Shown here piece after piece: positions 6,486-14,804 of a DNA stretch of 22,695 nt (position 1 is its first letter; the number at the start of each line of letters is the position of its first letter). The notes under the pieces are model-generated. The model was not told the DNA's origin and made no database searches. It saw nothing but the letters and a program-made list of their open reading frames with translations. The stretch comes from CAYRMV01 sp964425255 (lineage in GTDB: Bacteria > Bacteroidota > Bacteroidia > Flavobacteriales_D > Crocinitomicaceae): contig CAYRMV010000045.1 of NCBI GenBank assembly GCA_964425255.1, positions 1-22,695 on the forward strand. The letters run 5' to 3'. A program made the translations under genes and the position numbers.

Positions 6486-7409
6486 ATGAGTAAGTTCAGA
6501 CACTGGAAAAAAATCATCCCCCATTTGTTGGCAACAACAGTATTGCTCATTCTTGTTTTCTTGGTTTACAAACAAACATCAAATTGGTCGATCCAACATT
6601 GGAAAACCATTCATATTGATCATCCAATTCTCTTGCTCGTTGTCTTGCTTTTATCTTTGGTGAATTGGGGAATTGAATTTTGGAAATGGGAAACAATCGT
6701 TCGTTTTACAGGATTTCAAACTACTCAAAAACAACGCTGGTACGCTTATTTAGCAGGGATTTCATCGGGATTTGTCACACCGAATTTTATCGGAAATTTC
6801 ATTGGAAGAATCTATCATTTTCCGCGTATTCAGCGCCCATACATTTTGGTTTTTACCTTGTTTTCAAATGCCAGCCAGTTTTTTGCCAGCATCCTATTTG
6901 GACTTTTTGCCTGGTGGTTGGTTGGCACGGAACAGACGGCTTTACCTCAATTCCCCTCCTATTTTATTTGGATTTCTTCGGGTGTCATTGCATTATTTCT
7001 CATCGCATATTTGGGAATAAACCAAGTTTCGATCCTTCCCAGAAAATGGCGCAGATTCAATCGTTATTTAAAAAAAACACGTTCATTGAGATTTTATTTA
7101 TTGATTCAAAGTCTTATTCGTAACGTCGTTTTTAGTGGGCAATTTGTATTGTTGCTAGCCGTTTTTGGCTTTCCTGTTGATGGTGAAACCTGGTTTTGGG
7201 TTTGGCAAGTCTTTTTTTGGTCCACTTGGACACCTTCGCTTTGGTTTGGAAAACTCGTCATTCGGGAATCCTTTGCACTGCTGATTTTAGCTGAAATTTA
7301 TGGCAAACCTGAAATCATACTAACGGTATCTTTACTTTTATGGCTCATCAATCAAGCTCTTCCTGCTTGTGTAGGTTGGTTTGGCTGGTGGAAAATGATC
7401 AAAAAATAA
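6486..7409 (+). CDS. Flippase-like integral membrane protein (MprF/AglD transmembrane type)
   Basis: A 307-residue polytopic protein with about seven or eight membrane helices, the first at residues 12-28. It carries the pattern of the flippase-like family related to the transmembrane part of lysylphosphatidylglycerol synthase (UPF0104/AglD type): a WGIEFWKWE segment after the second helix, AGISSGFVTPNFIGNFIGRI in the middle, and a second half with paired aromatic-rich helices. Such proteins are thought to move lipids or lipid-linked sugars across the inner membrane; no soluble transferase domain is present. The glycosyltransferase gene starts 4 bases after the stop, so the two are almost surely cotranscribed and may act on the same lipid-linked substrate. 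The substrate cannot be read from the sequence. Confidence 0.75.
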   Translation: MSKFRHWKKIIPHLLATTVLLILVFLVYKQTSNWSIQHWKTIHIDHPILLLVVLLLSLVNWGIEFWKWETIVRFTGFQTTQKQRWYAYLAGISSGFVTPNFIGNFIGRIYHFPRIQRPYILVFTLFSNASQFFASILFGLFAWWLVGTEQTALPQFPSYFIWISSGVIALFLIAYLGINQVSILPRKWRRFNRYLKKTRSLRFYLLIQSLIRNVVFSGQFVLLLAVFGFPVDGETWFWVWQVFFWSTWTPSLWFGKLVIRESFALLILAEIYGKPEIILTVSLLLWLINQALPACVGWFGWWKMIKK

Positions 7410-7413
7410 CGAC

Positions 7414-8496
7414 ATGGCTTGGATTTATCTCATCGTTTTTTCGCTTGTGTTTGGAGTTGCTCTATTCGGGATTTCGGTTCGTTTGCAATGGGACAAACTC
7501 AACAAAAACAAACGAAATCATTATTCGTTGTACGACATCTCTGTGATTATCCCTTTTCGGAATGAAGCGGAAAATTTACCTGCCATGCTTGCTTCTCTTG
7601 AACGACTTTCCTTGTTTCCCCGCGAAATCATTTGGGTTGACGATCATTCCACAGATGATTCAGCCAAATTAATCGAAATGAGCAATCTACCTTGTATCAA
7701 TCATATCATTCAATTAATGCCCGGAGATGAAGGAAAAAAAACAGCTTTACGTGTAGGAATCGCTGCAGCAAAAGGCGAATATATTTTAACCTGGGATGCA
7801 GACATCCGTGTTCCAAGGTCGTATTTCCAACAACTAAGCGAAATGAGTCAGGTAGATTTGTGTATTTTACCTGTTTTCATGACAGCACGAAAGTTAAAAT
7901 CCATTTTTTTCGAACTCGATTACCATTATTTCAATACGATAAATACAGCTGTTTCTGGTCATCAAAAGCCCATTTCAGCTAGCGGAGCAAATTTACTTTT
8001 CCACAAAGACACATTTTGGAAAATTGATTCGATCGATGAACACGAGGACATTGCAAGTGGAGACGATTTGTTTCTACTTCAAGACTTCAAAAAGGCAAAT
8101 AAAACCATTGAATTAAGTTTAAAACCAACTCTAACTGTTCAAACGGACGCACCAGAAACTTGGGAAGCCTTTTTTAATCAACGTCTTCGATGGATTGGAA
8201 AAACCAATGCAGTGAATGATCGCTTTGCAAAAGGAATCGGTATTTTAGGCTTGTTGTACCACATTGGATTTTGGTTACTGTTCGTTTCCGATAGTTCTTG
8301 GTTGTTACTCGGTTTGTGCACACTTGCAAAAATCACATTTGACACCATTCTTGTACAGCGATATTACCGAGCTCTGACAAAGAAAAAAACCTGGTTGTTC
8401 ATGCCTGTTTTTTCACTCGTTTATCCGATTTACACCTTGATGATTATCGTGATGACTTTGTTCTACACACCTACTTGGAAGGAGCGAGAAATCTAA
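7414..8496 (+). CDS. Membrane-anchored family 2 glycosyltransferase
   Basis: A 360-residue processive-type GT2 enzyme. An N-terminal membrane helix (about 2-22) precedes the GT-A catalytic domain: nucleotide-binding start VIIPFRNEAENLP (about 44-56), VDDHSTDDS (about 75-83), the metal-binding DAD in TWDADIRVP, an acceptor-site acidic motif near EDIASGDDLFLLQ, and QRLRWIGK, the Q-x-x-R-W signature of enzymes that add sugars to lipids or growing chains. Two or three hydrophobic helices follow from about residue 275. It sits 4 bases downstream of the flippase-like gene and ends before a bidirectional terminator. Sugar donor and acceptor are not predictable; a glycolipid or surface-polysaccharide role is inferred. 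Confidence 0.88.
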   Translation: MAWIYLIVFSLVFGVALFGISVRLQWDKLNKNKRNHYSLYDISVIIPFRNEAENLPAMLASLERLSLFPREIIWVDDHSTDDSAKLIEMSNLPCINHIIQLMPGDEGKKTALRVGIAAAKGEYILTWDADIRVPRSYFQQLSEMSQVDLCILPVFMTARKLKSIFFELDYHYFNTINTAVSGHQKPISASGANLLFHKDTFWKIDSIDEHEDIASGDDLFLLQDFKKANKTIELSLKPTLTVQTDAPETWEAFFNQRLRWIGKTNAVNDRFAKGIGILGLLYHIGFWLLFVSDSSWLLLGLCTLAKITFDTILVQRYYRALTKKKTWLFMPVFSLVYPIYTLMIIVMTLFYTPTWKEREI

Positions 8497-8519
8497 TTCA
8501 AAATAGATATAAAACAAGA

Positions 8520-8543
8520 AAGCCGCACTAGAAAGTACGGCTT
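8520..8543. terminator. Bidirectional terminator between the glycosyltransferase gene and rpmH
   Basis: AAGCCGCACT (8520-8529) and AGTACGGCTT (8534-8543) form a 10-bp stem with one C/A mismatch around the loop AGAA. A T-rich run follows on the plus strand (to about 8553) and an A-rich run precedes it, which becomes U-rich on the minus strand. It therefore serves both convergent genes. Confidence 0.78.
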
Positions 8544-8564
8544 CAATTCTTTTGTCAGAAAAGA

Positions 8565-8723
8565 TTAACGCTTGTGGCTTGCTTCGTCAGAAACAGTTAA
8601 TTTCTTTCTACCTTTACGACGACGCGCTGCTAAAACCTTGCGTCCGTTCTTTGTAGCCATACGACTACGGAAACCGTGTTTGTTTTTTCTCTTTCTTACT
8701 GACGGTTGAAACGTTCTTTTCAT
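8565..8723 (-). CDS. rpmH: 50S ribosomal protein L34
   Basis: This 52-residue, highly basic protein is ribosomal protein L34 of the large subunit. It begins MKRTFQPSVRKRKNKHGFRS and continues with RMATKNGRKVLAARRRKGRK, matching the universally conserved L34 sequence over its whole length, with the slightly longer tail (KLTVSDEASHKR) typical of Bacteroidota. The start is ATG at 8723. A consensus promoter lies 44 bases upstream and a bidirectional terminator lies just after the stop, so it appears monocistronic. In many bacteria rpmH sits beside rnpA near the origin; here its neighbours are an ABC exporter and a glycosyltransferase. Confidence 0.97.
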   Translation of the reverse strand: MKRTFQPSVRKRKNKHGFRSRMATKNGRKVLAARRRKGRKKLTVSDEASHKR

Positions 8724-8766
8724 GACTTATATTCTTTTAAAGCGTTTTTCTCATTTTTTCGGACTG

Positions 8767-8796
8767 CAAAGATAATGCTTTTTTGTTTGTAGACAA
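8767..8796 (-). promoter_or_regulatory. Consensus promoter of rpmH
   Basis: On the minus strand TTG (8796-8794), a 19-base spacer and TATCTTTG (8774-8767) give an exact match to the Bacteroidota consensus. Transcription should start near 8760, leaving a leader of about 37 bases. Confidence 0.8.
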
Positions 8797-8920
8797 GTTT
8801 TTTTATGAAAAAGTCTAGAAAACTTCCTTTTTTCTTTGAATCGGATACAAATGTAGTTAAAATATCCTGATCCACTCAAATTTAATCAGAGATAAATCCA
8901 CAAATTCAATCCACAAACAT

Positions 8921-8928
8921 TACTTTTG
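8921..8928 (+). promoter_or_regulatory. -7 box for the ABC exporter gene
   Basis: TACTTTTG matches TAnnTTTG exactly and lies 28 bases before the ATG at 8957. No good TTG was found at the expected upstream distance. Apart from this and the rpmH promoter I see nothing in the 233-base gap between the divergent genes. Confidence 0.5.
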
Positions 8929-8956
8929 CGTAATTATAAAGAATCACATCATTACT

Positions 8957-10771
8957 ATGTTGCGTCCCAAACAAGAGAAAAAAGAAAAAATCAAACTCAC
9001 CAAAGCTGATATTCAGCGAGCAAAAGGCATCTTTTCCTATATGAAGCCTTACCGAGTAAGCTTTGCAATTGGTTGGGTCTTTTTGCTTTTATCTACATCC
9101 GCAGGACTTGTATTCCCCTATTTACTTGGACAATTGCTTGGAAGTTCGGGCAATCCAATGAATATGTCTGATGCATCAAACACATCCATTTTACCGATTA
9201 ACAGTGTTACTGAAATCGCTGTAGCCTTGTTTGTTTTGTTTGCCATTCAATCTGTCTTTTCATTTTTCCGCATTTTGATTTTCACCAATGTGACTGAAAA
9301 TGTGTTGCAAGATTTGCGCCAAACAGCCTTTGGAAAGTTGATCTACATGCCAATGGATTTTTTCAATACACAAAAAGTGGGTGAATTAACCTCTCGAATT
9401 TCTTCTGATTTAAGTCAAATTCAAGAAACACTTCGCACAACCATTGCCGAATTTTTCAGACAAATAGTCATCGTTGCCGGTGGAATAGCCTTTTTGGCTT
9501 ATACTTCTTGGAAATTGTCGCTAATCATGTTGGCAACTGTACCTGTAATGGCGATTTTCGCTGTGTTTTTTGGTCGATTTATCAAACGCCTATCGAAAGA
9601 AGCACAGGATATCACCGCGCAATCCAATGTGATTGTAGAGGAAAGTTTGATGGGGATTTCGAACGTAAAAGCCTTTACCAATGAGGTTTTGATGTTGGCC
9701 AACTACAAAAAACAAATCCAAGCTATTCGGGATTTGAATGTAAAAAGTGGACTTTGGCGCGGATTGTTTGTGTCCTTTATTTTGTTTTTTCTTTTTGGAG
9801 CAATTGTCTTTATCATTTGGCAAGGATTGCTGTTGACGCAAGGAGCCAATCCCGAATTATCGAGCAAAGATTTGAATTCCTTTTTGATTTACACCGTGAT
9901 GATGGGCGCATCCATTGGTTCGTTGCCTGAACTATATGCGACGATGCAAAAATCGGTTGGTGCAACTGAAAACTTGATGAAAATCATTCAAATGCAAGAC
10001 GAACATTCCGTTTTGCCGGGGAAACAAAAGCCGAACATCCAAGGAGAAATTGAATTTAAAAATGTTCATTTTCATTATCCTCAACGTGCGGATGTTGAAA
10101 TCTTAAAAGGAATCAACTTAAAAGCAAAAACCAATCAGACCATTGCCTTGGTAGGATCATCCGGAGCAGGAAAATCCACCATTGCATCCTTGCTTTTACG
10201 TTTTTACGATGTACAACAAGGTGAAATTCTTGTAGACGGCACACCGATTGCGGAAATGGATGTAGCTCATTTACGTGCCAACATGGCGATTGTTCCGCAA
10301 GAAGTCATTCTTTTTGGAGGTACAATCTTCGAAAACATCGTTTACGGAAAGCCGAATGCAAGCCGTGAAGAAGTCATTGAAGCTGCTCGACAGGCCAATG
10401 CGCTTTCGTTTATCGAATCTTTCCCTTCTGGCTTTGAAACACAAGTCGGTGACCGAGGAATTCAACTTTCCGGTGGTCAAAAACAACGCATTGCCATTGC
10501 GCGCGCTTTGTTGAAAAATCCAACCATTTTGATCCTAGATGAAGCGACATCTGCCCTAGATTCAGAATCAGAAAAACTGGTACAGGAAGCCCTTGAATAC
10601 TTGATGCAAGGAAGAACATCCTTCGTAATTGCCCACCGACTTTCTACGATTCGCAAAGCAGACACCATTTTTGTTTTGCAAGATGGACAAGTCATTGAAT
10701 CAGGAAAACACGAAGACCTCATCGAAATGGAAGCAGGAGTTTATGCTAATTTAGTTGCTCTTCAACGCTAA
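8957..10771 (+). CDS. MsbA/BmrA-like ABC exporter, fused permease and ATPase
   Basis: A 604-residue half-transporter with the exporter order: an N-terminal six-helix membrane domain (about residues 35-330) and a C-terminal ATPase domain (about 365-604). All ATPase motifs are intact: Walker A GSSGAGKST (about residue 400), the ABC signature LSGGQKQRIAIARALL (about 503), Walker B ILILDEATSALD (about 527) and the switch histidine in AHRLST (about 558). The size and the single complete ATPase suggest a homodimer in the inner membrane, as for MsbA, BmrA and related lipid or drug exporters. The substrate cannot be told from sequence, and I assign no gene symbol. The first 25 residues are very Lys-rich and cytoplasmic. 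Confidence 0.92.
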   Translation: MLRPKQEKKEKIKLTKADIQRAKGIFSYMKPYRVSFAIGWVFLLLSTSAGLVFPYLLGQLLGSSGNPMNMSDASNTSILPINSVTEIAVALFVLFAIQSVFSFFRILIFTNVTENVLQDLRQTAFGKLIYMPMDFFNTQKVGELTSRISSDLSQIQETLRTTIAEFFRQIVIVAGGIAFLAYTSWKLSLIMLATVPVMAIFAVFFGRFIKRLSKEAQDITAQSNVIVEESLMGISNVKAFTNEVLMLANYKKQIQAIRDLNVKSGLWRGLFVSFILFFLFGAIVFIIWQGLLLTQGANPELSSKDLNSFLIYTVMMGASIGSLPELYATMQKSVGATENLMKIIQMQDEHSVLPGKQKPNIQGEIEFKNVHFHYPQRADVEILKGINLKAKTNQTIALVGSSGAGKSTIASLLLRFYDVQQGEILVDGTPIAEMDVAHLRANMAIVPQEVILFGGTIFENIVYGKPNASREEVIEAARQANALSFIESFPSGFETQVGDRGIQLSGGQKQRIAIARALLKNPTILILDEATSALDSESEKLVQEALEYLMQGRTSFVIAHRLSTIRKADTIFVLQDGQVIESGKHEDLIEMEAGVYANLVALQR

Positions 10772-10776
10772 AACTC

Positions 10777-10805
10777 TTGTTGAAATCAAAAAAATCGTAC
10801 ATTTA
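10777..10805 (+). promoter_or_regulatory. Promoter of the 25-residue-repeat protein gene
   Basis: TTG (10777-10779), an 18-base spacer and TACATTTA (10798-10805) resemble the consensus with one change in the -7 box. The ATG follows at 10812, so the leader would be only a few bases. Read-through from the ABC exporter is also possible because no terminator separates the genes. Confidence 0.4.
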
Positions 10806-10811
10806 TAGGGT

Positions 10812-11300
10812 ATGTTTTCGCTATTTAAGAAGAAAAGAGGTTCAGACAAGCAACTTGATTTGCAAGCCACTGAGGTAGTTCCTATGAAAGAAATGAACTA
10901 TCCTGCTAAAATTGTACTTGCATGGGCAAAAGCAATCGAAGGACACGAGGAAATATCAACTTGGCTCACCTTAAATGGCTACGAAGAACTTACCATGGCC
11001 TGTGCTGCAATTCGCTTGAAAAACGAAGCCCGCGATTGGTTGATGAAAAATGGTTATCCGCATTTGATGGCGATGATTCATGCGGCTGAAGGAAACAAAC
11101 AAGCGCAAAACTGGTTGTTGCAACACAACATGATGACTTTACTTCACATTGCGCTCGCTGTTGAAAATGAACAAGAATCGTGGGTTTGGTTGCGCACGCA
11201 TACAACTCAAGATTTGTTTATATTAGCTCAAACCATCAAAAAAGTCAAAGACGAAATCGAAGAAACACACAACGATATCCATTCTTTTGGTCGCGACTAA
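10812..11300 (+). CDS. Protein of four 25-residue helical repeats, unknown function
   Basis: A 162-residue, probably cytoplasmic protein with a basic N-terminus (MFSLFKKKRG). Residues 47-146 divide exactly into four 25-residue units starting at 47, 72, 97 and 122. Each has Trp at position 5 (W51, W76, W101, W126) followed by a hydrophobic residue, usually Asn-Gly-Tyr-like residues around 9-11, and Leu/Ala-rich helix through 13-21. A degenerate half unit (NYPAKIVLAWAKAIEGHE) precedes them. This predicts a small alpha-alpha solenoid, usually a protein-binding surface. I do not recognise a named family. It follows the ABC exporter by 40 bases and converges on the acyl-CoA reductase gene with only 5 bases between stop codons. 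Confidence 0.75.
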   Translation: MFSLFKKKRGSDKQLDLQATEVVPMKEMNYPAKIVLAWAKAIEGHEEISTWLTLNGYEELTMACAAIRLKNEARDWLMKNGYPHLMAMIHAAEGNKQAQNWLLQHNMMTLLHIALAVENEQESWVWLRTHTTQDLFILAQTIKKVKDEIEETHNDIHSFGRD

Positions 11301-11305
11301 ACAAA

Positions 11306-12370
11306 TTACAATTCAGTCAACCAAGCCACTGTATCCACATGATCTGCATAGTCATTCCAAGCAGGAGTTTGTGCTTTCCCAAAAGGAATGAATCCATGTC
11401 CCACAACGGCTTGAATTTCATTTTCTTTTTCCTTTAAAAATTGATTTACTTCTGATTTATCCGCATACCGTTGGTAAAACAACATGGCTAAAGGAGCGTG
11501 AAGTTCAGCTGTTTCTTTGAGTAAGATAAATCCATTTTCCAACAAATCGTGTTGATTCATCAGGTGAATAGCTTTGTTGTAATCGTAATTATTCGCGTAT
11601 TTGTGGTGATTAATCAAATCAGCGAAAGGGAAAATTCCTTCAAAAAATTGATTCAAGTCAAAATCATAAGGTATCCAAAGTTGAGATACATTGCGGCAAC
11701 CCAAGCCGAAATATGTAAAAATATCTTTTCCAAGTTCGGTTAATTCTTCCTTCGATTCGGTTCCATCTAATACGGCAACAGACGTACGATTTTGACGGAA
11801 AATATGAGGTAAATGTCCGAAATACTGTTCAAAATAGCGCATCGAATTGTTGCTTCCTGTTGCAATCATGGCGTCAACTTCACCCAGTTTCCCTGCGGAA
11901 ATGGTAATGCGTTCTTTCATCGCAGGATTCCATTGAATCAACAACTGAACCCAAGTTGGAATTAAAAACCGATCGTCTGAACTCAATTTCAAAACAGCAT
12001 GATGACCCGAAACTAAGACAGAAACCAAATCATGAAACCCAACCATGGGAATATTTCCCGCTAAGATCAATCCAACACGTTTTGGATTGGAAGAAAAGGA
12101 ATACGGATTGAGCCATTGTTCCATTTCTGTTTGAGTCAATGCTTCAGACCACGTTTTTAATGTAAATCGAATGGAGTCTTTCGTAAACCAGCCATTGTAC
12201 TGAGGTTGTTTGTGAATCAATACTTGAATTTGTTCGTATTCAGCTTGATTTAATCCCAAAGAATAATCTTCCCACGGACGTTCTTCCGCAAGTGCAGCAA
12301 ACACCTTTCCTAGCTGTGTAAAAACAGCAATGATTTCATTTCTTTCCACGTGACAAAGGTAATCATTCAC
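11306..12370 (-). CDS. LuxC-like acyl-CoA reductase
   Basis: A 354-residue protein of the Bacteroidota acyl-CoA reductase (LuxC-related) family, expected to reduce an acyl-CoA or acyl thioester to an aldehyde with NAD(P)H. Recognisable parts are VGLILAGNIPMVGFHDLVSV (nucleotide-binding region), HAVLKLSS, ATGSNNSMRYFE, and the catalytic-cysteine segment FGLGCRNVSQLW. There is no ATG at the N-terminus. The frame starts at GTG 12370; a second GTG at 12349 fits the family's usual start about 12 residues before the conserved QLG, so either is possible. A -7-like TACCTTTG (12361-12354) lies between the two. It is downstream of the methyltransferase gene by 36 bases on the same strand. The natural substrate is unknown. 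Confidence 0.85.
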   Translation of the reverse strand: MNDYLCHVERNEIIAVFTQLGKVFAALAEERPWEDYSLGLNQAEYEQIQVLIHKQPQYNGWFTKDSIRFTLKTWSEALTQTEMEQWLNPYSFSSNPKRVGLILAGNIPMVGFHDLVSVLVSGHHAVLKLSSDDRFLIPTWVQLLIQWNPAMKERITISAGKLGEVDAMIATGSNNSMRYFEQYFGHLPHIFRQNRTSVAVLDGTESKEELTELGKDIFTYFGLGCRNVSQLWIPYDFDLNQFFEGIFPFADLINHHKYANNYDYNKAIHLMNQHDLLENGFILLKETAELHAPLAMLFYQRYADKSEVNQFLKEKENEIQAVVGHGFIPFGKAQTPAWNDYADHVDTVAWLTEL

Positions 12371-12406
12371 TCAGAATGGCGGATAAGTTTCGTTAACCAA
12401 ATCGAA

Positions 12407-13006
12407 TTAGGGTTTTTGAGCCAATAAACGAACTACCTCTGCTTTTCCAACGTGATACTGTCCTTCCGAAAGTTCAATTTGAGCGTATTCAAGTTGATCC
12501 ACTAACATTTCAGGGAAATCATACAACAATTTTTCGGCCGTGTAAAGGAAACTTTCTTCTTGTGGTCCACCCGATTTTAATCCAACTTGTTTTGGTTGAA
12601 ACGCTTCCAAAACGACCCTTCCACCTGGACGTAAAAAATCCCACATTCGTTGATGAATGGCTGTTCGAATGGCTGCTGGAAAATGCGCATAAATCAAAAC
12701 CAAGACATCTACCTGTTCGATTGGGAGTACATAATCAAGCGCCGAACAAACTTGATAATCGATGTGAATATTCATTTTTTCAGCCTGAAGCAGAGCCGAT
12801 TTTGCACCAGCTTCACTCAGATCGAATGCAAAAACCTTCCATCCTTTCGAAGCTGCATACAATGCATTTCTCCCCTGACCTTCCGCAGGAAATAAAATGG
12901 ATCCTTTTGTTGTTTGTAAATCAATCCAATCCTTAAAAAATTGGTTCGGTTTTTCTCCGTATGCTAATTTTTCTTCGCTGTAGCGTTTATCCCAAAATTC
13001 CTTCAT
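12407..13006 (-). CDS. Class I SAM-dependent methyltransferase, TehB-like
   Basis: A 199-residue methyltransferase with the Rossmann core of the class I family. The N-terminal MKEFWDKRYSEEKLAYGEKP is typical of small TehB/thiopurine-type enzymes. Motif I reads ILFPAEGQGRNALYAASKGW, with Gly-x-Gly binding S-adenosylmethionine, followed by the acidic end of strand 2 (FAFDLSEAG), a motif II-like DVLVLIYAHF and a post-motif LRPGGRVVLEAF. The substrate is unknown; relatives act on tellurite, thiols or small molecules. A minus-strand -7 match TATTTTTG (13027-13020) lies 13 bases before the ATG. It may form a two-gene operon with the acyl-CoA reductase. Confidence 0.88.
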   Translation of the reverse strand: MKEFWDKRYSEEKLAYGEKPNQFFKDWIDLQTTKGSILFPAEGQGRNALYAASKGWKVFAFDLSEAGAKSALLQAEKMNIHIDYQVCSALDYVLPIEQVDVLVLIYAHFPAAIRTAIHQRMWDFLRPGGRVVLEAFQPKQVGLKSGGPQEESFLYTAEKLLYDFPEMLVDQLEYAQIELSEGQYHVGKAEVVRLLAQKP

Positions 13007-13019
13007 CCTTGCTTTTTTC

Positions 13020-13027
13020 CAAAAATA
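13020..13027 (-). promoter_or_regulatory. -7 box for the methyltransferase gene
   Basis: Minus-strand TATTTTTG matches TAnnTTTG. A TTG (13044-13042) is present but only 14 bases away, shorter than the usual 17-23, so support is partial. Confidence 0.4.
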
Positions 13028-13075
13028 ACATGCATGGATTCCAATTTGTGTAACTCATGTTACCATAAAATTCTG

Positions 13076-13083
13076 TATTTTCG
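13076..13083 (+). promoter_or_regulatory. -7 box for the UbiB-like kinase gene
   Basis: TATTTTCG differs from the consensus TAnnTTTG at one base. It lies 16 bases before the ATG at 13100 and downstream of the alternative ATG at 13034, and so helps choose the later start. Confidence 0.4.
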
Positions 13084-13099
13084 TCTAAATATCATTTCT

Positions 13100-14779
13100 A
13101 TGTGGATTTTCCGTTTACGTCAAAACATACGCAATATTTTTCGCTTACTCGCTATTATCGGGATTGTTCTGAGACATTCGATTGTAAATTGGCTAACCAC
13201 AGGGCCACTACGAGCCATTTTTGATTACAAAGGAAAAAGACGCATTTCCCGTTCCGAACGTCTACGACACATTTTGGAAGATTTGGGTCCTACTTTTATC
13301 AAGTTTGGACAAATTTTAGCGGACAGACCAGACATGGCAAGTGAAAACCTGCGTTTAGAATTGAAAAAACTACAATCTTCTGCACGACCTTTCGACGACG
13401 ATCAAGCACGGAAAATCATTGAAAATGAATTAGGTGATTCACTCGATAATTTCTTTGAATACATTGATCACAACCACCTTGCTTCCGCATCAATTGGGCA
13501 AATTTACCGAGCAAAATTAACGAGTGGCGAAGAAGTTATCATCAAAGTACAACGTCCGGGAATTGCGGGTAAAATAAAATTGGATCTGATATTACTTCAA
13601 ATTTTCGCTCGAAAAATCCAAAAAAATTACCCCGAATTAAGCAGTTTTAATTTGACCACTTTTATCAAAGATTTTGGTGAAATTATCTTGAAAGAGTTGG
13701 ACTTCACCAACGAAATGTCGAACATGCTTCGCTTGGAACACATGTTTAAAGACGATGATCGTTGTCACATTCCGAAAGTCTATTCTCGTTATTCCACGCC
13801 GCGAATATTGATTATGGAATACATTGAAGGAGAAAACCCAAGTAATGTGCTCAATTTGCTATCGAAAGGATATTCGCCTCAAATCATAGCAGAAAATGGC
13901 ATGCACATCATTCTTACCATGATTTTACGCTATGGCTTTTTTCATGCTGATCCGCATCCGGGCAACATTTTTATTCGAGGAAACAACCAATTGGTTTTGA
14001 TTGATCACGGGATGTGTGCTTCCATGAAACCCAAACAAATCAATGGTCTCATTCAATTTTTGATTGGATTTTCGGAAAATAATTCCCGTAAAATTGCCAA
14101 AGCTTTGCTAGACCTAACGGAGGTACAAAATTTTCGAGAAATGGAAAACCTCGAATTTGATATTGATGAATTAATCCAGAAATACAGTTATTTAAACTAT
14201 GCCGACTTGGATATTTCTGCCTTGTTCAATGATACGTTTAAATTGCTAATGAAATACGAAATTAAGATTCCTTCAAGCTTGTATATGTTGTTAAAAACGC
14301 TGGTAACCATTCAGAATTTAGCGGAACAATTACAAGCGAAAATCAATTTCATCGATTTGATCAAACCATACGCGAAAGAACGAATCATGGAGCGATTCAG
14401 CTGGGAAAATATCAAATCCAAAGTGTTAAACACGGCAGAAGACTACTTGTACCTAGTGGAACATCTTCCGAGTGATATCAAACAAATTGTCACGGATTTG
14501 AAAGTTCATGGCATTCGACATCAAATCAACTTGGGAGAAAATGGTATTACCAACAAGCAAATCAACCATTTATTTTACCGACTTGGAACCATTGTTTTGG
14601 TAGGATTTATGTTGTTATGTGCCACTTTGCTAAAAATTTACAACGTACAAATTTTCACGAATTCAAAAGGACATAACTACATGCGTGAGATGTTTGGAAA
14701 TTTTCCGGATGTTTTCTTTGTTGTTACAGTTACGATTGCGACTTTGCTTTTGCTGCGTTTGTATTTTAGGAGGAAGTGA
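13100..14779 (+). CDS. UbiB/AarF (ABC1, ADCK) family atypical kinase
   Basis: A 559-residue member of the UbiB/Coq8/AarF family, atypical protein-like kinases that support quinone synthesis or lipid handling at the inner membrane. Visible motifs are KFGQILADRPD (KxGQ motif, about residues 68-78), the family's substitute for the P-loop LASASIGQIYRA (about 127-138), the nucleotide-binding lysine in VIIKVQRPG (about K149), the catalytic FFHADPHPGNIFI, and LIDHGM in place of DFG. Two C-terminal membrane helices (LVGFMLLCATLL and VVTVTIATLLLL) anchor it. I start at ATG 13100; an earlier ATG at 13034 would add 22 atypical residues and precedes the -7 match. Bacteroidota use menaquinone, so a direct quinone role is plausible but not shown. 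Confidence 0.9.
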   Translation: MWIFRLRQNIRNIFRLLAIIGIVLRHSIVNWLTTGPLRAIFDYKGKRRISRSERLRHILEDLGPTFIKFGQILADRPDMASENLRLELKKLQSSARPFDDDQARKIIENELGDSLDNFFEYIDHNHLASASIGQIYRAKLTSGEEVIIKVQRPGIAGKIKLDLILLQIFARKIQKNYPELSSFNLTTFIKDFGEIILKELDFTNEMSNMLRLEHMFKDDDRCHIPKVYSRYSTPRILIMEYIEGENPSNVLNLLSKGYSPQIIAENGMHIILTMILRYGFFHADPHPGNIFIRGNNQLVLIDHGMCASMKPKQINGLIQFLIGFSENNSRKIAKALLDLTEVQNFREMENLEFDIDELIQKYSYLNYADLDISALFNDTFKLLMKYEIKIPSSLYMLLKTLVTIQNLAEQLQAKINFIDLIKPYAKERIMERFSWENIKSKVLNTAEDYLYLVEHLPSDIKQIVTDLKVHGIRHQINLGENGITNKQINHLFYRLGTIVLVGFMLLCATLLKIYNVQIFTNSKGHNYMREMFGNFPDVFFVVTVTIATLLLLRLYFRRK

Positions 14780-14804
14780 GGGGGATTAGTTGGTTAGTTC
14801 GTTA

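Noticed and set aside
13034..13099. Upstream ATG start for the UbiB-like kinase
   Set aside because: The extra 22 residues are not typical of the family, and a -7-like box lies downstream of that ATG.
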